DNA from: JAZDGX01 sp043806645
GTDB taxonomy: Bacteria; Eisenbacteria; RBG-16-71-46; CAIMUX01; WJJG01
Assembly: GCA_043806645.1 (NCBI GenBank)
Contig: JAZDGX010000184.1
Span: 1-17,566 of the forward strand
DNA: 17,566 nt
Reading direction: 5' to 3'
Shown here piece after piece: positions 13,619 to 17,566 of this stretch. Made by a program: the position numbers and the translations under genes. Each line of letters begins with the position of its first letter. Position 1 is the stretch's first letter. A model generated the notes under the pieces. The model was not told the DNA's origin, ran no database searches, and saw only the letters and a program-made list of their open reading frames with translations.

Positions 13619-15013
13619 ATGCGTCTCTGCTTCATCGCCGACCTGAACAGCATCCATAGCCGGAAGTTCATCCGTTTCTTCCCGCCGCGCGGTCATGAAG
13701 TTCTCGTCCTCTCGACGACACGGTTTGCCGGGAACGAGTTCTCGGGCGCGCGCGTGATCAACCTGCCGGCAGAGGCCACGGGTGGCGCGCCGCCGGCGGT
13801 CCTCGCCGCGGCCCGTCGGGCCCTGACCGTTTCACACTCCGCCGCCCGCCGGGCCTTGGGTGACCGGCTCGCTCGCGTTAGATCCATCGCGACTCCGCGG
13901 GACCCCGATCTATATCTACGTGCGATCCAGCGCACGATCGAACGCGATCTCGCGCGCGGCCTCGAACAGCGGATGCTTTTCTATGAGACGCATCGCGCCC
14001 GCGTGCGGGAACTCGTCCATGACTTTCACCCTGATCTCCTGCAGTGCCTGCGCCTGCCGGTCGAGGGCTATCTGGGCGCGTGCGCGGAGTATCACCCAAC
14101 GCTGCACTTCTGCTGGGGCAATGATCTCACCCTCTATGCAAGCCGCTATCCCAGGTATGGGGAGCGGACGCGCGAGGCCTTGTCGCGCTGCGCGGCCTTC
14201 CTGACCGATTGCCGCCGGGACGCGCGGCTGGCGCCGGAATGGGGACTGCCGCGCGGCACACCGACACTGGTGACGCCGGGCGGCGGGGGGCTGGAGACGG
14301 ATGCGCACGAGCATCATCCGGATGAAGACGCCACGGCCGTCGTCTCGGCCGGCGCCTCACCGGTGGCGTCCGACCGGCTTGGGGCTGAGGGTGCAACGGC
14401 CTGGTCGCCGGAGCCCGCTCGAGACGGACCCGGGCGCGCCGCCTTCCTGACCCTGCGGGGCCTGGGCGGTCGCTACACCGACAACCTGCCGGTCATTCGC
14501 GCGATTCCCCTGCTGCTAGGTGAGGTCGGAGATCGTCTCGCGCTTCGCTTCGCCGGTTCGACGGTCCCGTATGGCGCGCTGCTGCGGACCGAAGCGCACC
14601 GCCTCGGCGTGGAGCGGTTTCTCGAGTTCCTTGGCCGCGTCGAGCACGCGCGCATTCCCGAGCTCATCGTCCGCAACCGCTTCGTCTTCTCGGCCACTTA
14701 CCATGACGGGACGCCCAACTCGATGCTCGAGACGATGTGGTACGGCGGCATTCCGATCTGCAGCGATCTGGAGTCGATTCGCGAGTGGATCGTCGACGGC
14801 GAGAACGGCTATTTCTTCGACATGCGTGACCCGGCCTCGATTGCCGCGGCCTTCGCCCGCGCGCTGCGGGAGGAGGGCCGTCATGACGACTTCCGCCGGC
14901 GCAACCGTGCTCTGATTCGCGAGCGGGCTGATTATCGAACGTGCATGGGACGCGTATTGGAGTTATACGAGAGGATCGTCGCCGGCGGCTTGGGCAATCC
15001 GGTGGGCTCATGA
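13619..15013 (+). CDS. GT4-like glycosyltransferase with a linker insertion
   Basis: GT-B glycosyltransferase of 464 residues, presumably adding one sugar of the repeat unit. The ATG at 13619 is chosen because GAGGAG sits 7 nt upstream. A TTG at 13604 would overlap the polymerase stop as TTGA. The N-terminal domain begins MRLCFIADLNSIHSRKFIRFF; the donor domain runs from about 275. It has GLGGRYTDNLPVIRAIPLLL (281-300), LRFAGSTVPYGALL and SATYHDGTPNSMLETMWYGGIPICSD (358-383). In the EX7E position the first acid is Asp363 rather than Glu, with Glu371 as second. Between the two domains (about 225-272) lies a low-complexity His/Asp/Ala/Pro-rich stretch longer than usual for the family. It overlaps the next gene by ATGA at its stop. 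Confidence 0.85.
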   Translation: MRLCFIADLNSIHSRKFIRFFPPRGHEVLVLSTTRFAGNEFSGARVINLPAEATGGAPPAVLAAARRALTVSHSAARRALGDRLARVRSIATPRDPDLYLRAIQRTIERDLARGLEQRMLFYETHRARVRELVHDFHPDLLQCLRLPVEGYLGACAEYHPTLHFCWGNDLTLYASRYPRYGERTREALSRCAAFLTDCRRDARLAPEWGLPRGTPTLVTPGGGGLETDAHEHHPDEDATAVVSAGASPVASDRLGAEGATAWSPEPARDGPGRAAFLTLRGLGGRYTDNLPVIRAIPLLLGEVGDRLALRFAGSTVPYGALLRTEAHRLGVERFLEFLGRVEHARIPELIVRNRFVFSATYHDGTPNSMLETMWYGGIPICSDLESIREWIVDGENGYFFDMRDPASIAAAFARALREEGRHDDFRRRNRALIRERADYRTCMGRVLELYERIVAGGLGNPVGS

Positions 15014-16263
15014 GACCCGCCGCCTGTGTGAAGGGGGACGCGTTGACCGACCAGCGGCGCAGTCGAAGGCGCCCGATCGCCATGGTCGCCTACACGCACT
15101 ACGCGACCGATCCGCGCTGCCGTCGCGAGGCGACCGCCGCAGCGGGCGCCGGGTGGCCGGTGCATTTCTACGCCCTCGGCCGCGGGGGACGCGCCCGGCG
15201 GCGGGAGATCGATGGCATCACGCTGCACGAGCTGCCCCTCGACCGGTATCGCGGCGGCAGCGCCGGGCTCTATCTGCTGAGCTATTTGCGCTTTCTCATC
15301 CTTGCCAAGATCGCACTGCTGGCCGGTCATCTGCGCCATCGCTTCGCGCTCGTGCATGTCAACACGATGCCCGATTTCGTGGTCTGGGCGGCCTTCTGGC
15401 CGCGACTGCTGGGCGCGCGGGTCATCCTCGATATCCACGATGTCATGCCCGAGCTTTACATGGCGAAGTTCAGCCTGCCCGCCGAGCACTGGAAGCCAAC
15501 GCTCGTCCGGCGCGTAGAGGTGGCCTCGGCGAAACTGGCCCATGCTGTTCTGACCGCGGAACACACGAAGGCGGAACGATTGATCGAGCATGGCATCCCC
15601 CGCCGGAAGATCAGCGTGCTCCTCAACCTGCCCGACGACCGCCTCTTCGACCCGGACAGCGCGCCCGCGGCGGCGGACCCGCCGGCGGATCCGCATGCCC
15701 CCTTCCGCCTCATCTATCACGGCACCCTCGCCTACCGCTACGGCCTCGACCGCGCCATCGCGGCCATGGCGCTGCTCAGAGACGAGCTGCCCGGCATCGA
15801 GATGACGCTGATCGGCGAGGGCGATCATCTTCCCACGCTCTCCCGCATGGTGCGCGAAGCGGGACTCGAACAGCGCGTCACGATCCAAGACAGCTTCCGC
15901 CCGATCGAGGAGATCATCCCTGAGCTGCGCCGCGCGCATCTGGCGATCCTTCCCACGCGCGCGGAGGCGAGCACCGACTACATGCTGCCGACGAAGCTGC
16001 TCGAGTATCTCGCCCTGGGCGTGCCCGCGTTGGTCACTCCGACGCTCACGGTGCGGCGCTATTTGGGGGAGGATCATCCACTGTATATCAAGGACGACTC
16101 GCCGGCGGGGCTGGCGCGGAGGATTCGCGAGGCGCGGGGGCATTACGCGGAACTTCGGGCAGTGACACAAGAGACGCGCAGACAGTTTTTCGATCAGTAT
16201 CGGTGGAGCACGCACAAGCAGGTTTATCTCGAGCTGCTTGCGCGGCTGACGTCGCGGGGATAG
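15010..16263 (+). CDS. GT4-family glycosyltransferase
   Basis: Retaining GT-B glycosyltransferase of 417 residues, last gene of the rightward operon. Start at 15010 gives the ATGA overlap seen elsewhere in the operon; a longer frame reaches back to 14941 but lacks support. The sequence shows IAMVAYTHYATDPRCRREA (23-41), DIHDVMPELYMAKF (141-154, a DxHDxxPE motif common in GT4 proteins), HTKAERLIEHGIP and LIYHGTLAYRYGLDRAIAAM (234-253). LIGEGDHLPTL and MLPTKLLEYLALGVPALVT (325-343, Glu332 as the conserved acid) follow. It probably works with the other transferases on the same lipid-linked oligosaccharide. Specific sugar unknown. Confidence 0.92.
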   Translation: MRPAACVKGDALTDQRRSRRRPIAMVAYTHYATDPRCRREATAAAGAGWPVHFYALGRGGRARRREIDGITLHELPLDRYRGGSAGLYLLSYLRFLILAKIALLAGHLRHRFALVHVNTMPDFVVWAAFWPRLLGARVILDIHDVMPELYMAKFSLPAEHWKPTLVRRVEVASAKLAHAVLTAEHTKAERLIEHGIPRRKISVLLNLPDDRLFDPDSAPAAADPPADPHAPFRLIYHGTLAYRYGLDRAIAAMALLRDELPGIEMTLIGEGDHLPTLSRMVREAGLEQRVTIQDSFRPIEEIIPELRRAHLAILPTRAEASTDYMLPTKLLEYLALGVPALVTPTLTVRRYLGEDHPLYIKDDSPAGLARRIREARGHYAELRAVTQETRRQFFDQYRWSTHKQVYLELLARLTSRG

Positions 16264-16264
16264 G

Positions 16265-16320
16265 GATGCGCGCGGGGTGACAATGCGCGCGGGTGACGAT
16301 GCGCGCGGGTGACGATGCGC
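16265..16320. repeat. 16-bp tandem repeat after the last glycosyltransferase
   Basis: Units are 16265-16281 (17 bp), 16282-16297 and 16298-16313 (16 bp each, GATGCGCGCGGGTGAC type), then a partial copy from 16314. The array begins immediately after the TAG stop (16261-16263) of the upstream gene and precedes the inverted-repeat element. No coding role is apparent. Confidence 0.8.
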
Positions 16321-16357
16321 TGCATTCAAGAGGACCGGCGGTGGTGCACGGCTGGAC

Positions 16358-16522
16358 GGACGCCGGGGATGAATGGGGTCTGCGGGAACGGCGCGCGCAA
16401 GGAGCAAGTTACTGGGGGGCGCGCGCCTTGAGCGCGGCGCGCGAGGATCTCCGGGCCTGCCTGGGGGCCGTGCACGGTGCGCGCCGCTTACATCCCGCAG
16501 ACCCCATCCATCCCCGGCGTCC
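16358..16522. mobile_element. MITE-like element with 30-bp terminal inverted repeats
   Basis: The left end (16358-16387, starting GGACGCCGGGGATGAATGGG) and the reverse complement of the right end (16493-16522) match at 29 of 30 positions. The only difference is at 16372. Immediately outside both ends is the same 5-bp word TGGAC (16353-16357 and 16523-16527), as expected for a target-site duplication. The 105-bp interior is GC-rich, contains a further inverted repeat GGCGCGCGC/GCGCGCGCC (16390-16398 and 16419-16427) and no plausible ORF. This is the architecture of a small non-autonomous transposon derivative. The parent family is not identifiable from the ends alone. As RNA it could also fold into a long hairpin terminating the convergent operons. 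Confidence 0.65.
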
Positions 16523-16558
16523 TGGACAACCCATGAAGAGGAGCAATCCGGCGCCAGT

Positions 16559-16579
16559 GCCCGCGCTGACCGGGCGGGC
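16559..16579 (-). terminator. Weak hairpin downstream of the chain-length gene
   Basis: GCCCGC (16559-16564) and GCGGGC (16574-16579) form a 6-bp stem with a 9-nt loop, starting 16 nt past the minus-strand stop codon at 16596. There is no T tract, so terminator function is only a possibility. Confidence 0.25.
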
Positions 16580-16595
16580 TACCCTTGACGGTGGG

Positions 16596-17566
16596 CTATC
16601 CGCGGCGCCACAGTTTGCGGAGGGCGGCCAGATCGGCTTCGGCCCAGGGGTACTGGCGCCACCATTCCAGGGCGTGGGCGAGGAAGACTGAGGCGATGAG
16701 GCCCAGGATTGCGGCGATCAGGGTCACTTTGCGCACGATCGGGCTTTTCTTGCAGATGGGCACGGCGGCTTCATCCAGGACTTCTACCACGGGCAGCGTT
16801 TCGGTCTCTTTGATGCGCGCGTGGTAGACCTGTTCGGTCAGCAACTCGTAGACCGTCTCCTGGATCTTGAGATCGCGCACCAGGAAGGCGTATTGGCGGC
16901 CGATCTCAGGAAGCTGCTCGAGGCCCAGGCCCAGAGTCTGGTCGCCCACATCCACGCCCGCCACAGGTTCGCCGCTGCGCAGCTCCCCAATCTGAGCGCG
17001 CAGCGCGCGAATCTCGCCTTCGATCTTCTGAATCATCGGGTTGGCGGGGAGCATGCTCTGCAGCGCCACCCCCAGGGCGACCTGCTTGGCGAGCAACTCG
17101 CCCTCCAGCGTCCCCGCCGTCTCAATGCTCACGCGCATCTGATCGTCCAGGCTGACGGCGAGATGCTTGCGCTGGAACTCGGCCAGCGCGCGGCTGACGG
17201 TCTCGAGCGTTGCGCTTGTTTGCGCGACCTGGCCTTCGAGATATATCCGCGCCTGGCGCGCCTGATTCGTGTTCTTCTCCTGATTGACGACATCCAACCC
17301 CTCGGCCAGCGCGTTGCCGATCGCCGCCGCGAGGCGCCGCGCATTCAGCTTGTCATTCCGGGACGGAAAGAAACCGGTGTGCGCGAGTGTCGTGACGCTG
17401 ATCATCCCATTCAGCGAGTGGCGCGCTTCCATGTCGCCTTCGAGTTGATCGAGGGCGAAGGTGTAGGCCTTCAGCGAATCGCCCGGATCGATGCCGTAGG
17501 CCTCGATCAATCCGAGCTTGTCGATGGCGTAGCGGCGCACCGAGCGGCTGCGCAGCATGTCGGCAT
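16596..17566 (-). CDS. Wzz/GNVR-type chain-length determinant, N-terminus beyond window edge
   Basis: Polysaccharide co-polymerase that controls chain length, anchored in the inner membrane with a large periplasmic coiled-coil domain. The frame stays open to the right edge (ADMLRSRSVRRYAIDKLGL precedes and follows an internal ATG at 17558), so the first membrane helix and N-terminus are missing. Visible parts are the Wzz-type region with RSRSVRRYAIDKLGL, helical heptad-rich segments (KNTNQARQARIYLEGQVAQ; KIEGEIRALRAQIGEL), and the GNVR-like stretch LPEIGRQYAFLVRDLKIQETVYELLTEQVYHARIKE. The Pro-containing VLDEAAVPICKKSPIVRKV comes before the second membrane helix TLIAAILGLIASVFLAHAL. The short tail ends WRRG with no Walker motifs, so no fused BY-kinase. 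It is convergent with the glycosyltransferase operon. Confidence 0.9.
   Translation of the reverse strand, partial: ADMLRSRSVRRYAIDKLGLIEAYGIDPGDSLKAYTFALDQLEGDMEARHSLNGMISVTTLAHTGFFPSRNDKLNARRLAAAIGNALAEGLDVVNQEKNTNQARQARIYLEGQVAQTSATLETVSRALAEFQRKHLAVSLDDQMRVSIETAGTLEGELLAKQVALGVALQSMLPANPMIQKIEGEIRALRAQIGELRSGEPVAGVDVGDQTLGLGLEQLPEIGRQYAFLVRDLKIQETVYELLTEQVYHARIKETETLPVVEVLDEAAVPICKKSPIVRKVTLIAAILGLIASVFLAHALEWWRQYPWAEADLAALRKLWRRG

Noticed and set aside
14932..16407. A 491-residue minus-strand open frame opposite the last glycosyltransferase
   Set aside because: No domain content and no RBS context; the plus strand has an unmistakable GT4 protein with DxHDxxPE and donor-domain motifs.
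16265..16522. CRISPR array formed by the short repeats near 16.3 kb
   Set aside because: The 16-bp units are directly adjacent without spacers, and the following element is a single inverted-repeat pair, not regularly spaced direct repeats.

Overview
The window is GC-rich bacterial chromosome with dense coding on both strands. A signal-peptide porin ending in an aromatic residue, a periplasmic binding protein and a Wzx/Wzy/Wzz-type polysaccharide locus point to a Gram-negative (diderm) organism. The Cys-rich secreted protein with a BACON-like half and the remnant of a secreted subtilase resemble what I associate with uncultured FCB-type phyla such as Eisenbacteria or Krumholzibacteriota. That placement is an impression, not a demonstrated assignment.

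Layout. Positions 1-1032 (minus) hold cysteinyl-tRNA synthetase, cut at its C-terminus by the left edge. Positions 1033-1830 are a long gap with a 6 x 15 bp minisatellite and a candidate promoter/operator. Positions 1831-3021 (plus) encode an outer-membrane porin, followed by a strong 16-bp hairpin shared with the convergent neighbour. Positions 3110-6748 (minus) are a compact ABC importer cluster of the BtuFCD/FecBCDE type: ATPase, then binding protein, then permease, then a small NadR-like P-loop kinase whose start overlaps the permease stop. Upstream on the same strand is a Cys-rich secreted protein (6840-7820) behind a plausible sigma-70 promoter. Positions about 7966-8187 (plus) hold a short relic of a subtilisin-like protease that keeps the catalytic-Asp region only.

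Positions 8281-16263 (plus) form one tightly packed polysaccharide operon: GT4 glycosyltransferase, a second glycosyltransferase split by an apparent 1-nt frameshift, a Wzx-like flippase, a Wzy/O-antigen-ligase-like polymerase, and two more glycosyltransferases. Nearly all junctions are 4-nt start/stop overlaps (ATGA, GTGA or TTGA). Between the second glycosyltransferase and the flippase the overlap is triplicated into a chain of two tiny ORFs. A convergent Wzz/GNVR-type chain-length protein (16596 to the right edge, minus) completes the visible Wzx/Wzy system. No initiating phosphoglycosyl transferase, BY-kinase or export porin lies inside the window.

The most distinctive non-coding signal is a 165-bp element at 16358-16522 with 30-bp terminal inverted repeats (29/30 matching), flanked by a perfect 5-bp direct repeat (TGGAC). 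It has the architecture of a MITE-like non-autonomous transposable element and sits in the convergent gap beside a 16-bp tandem repeat. Short tandem duplications recur at four separate places in the window (15, 38-41, 21 and 16 bp units), all at gene ends or between genes.
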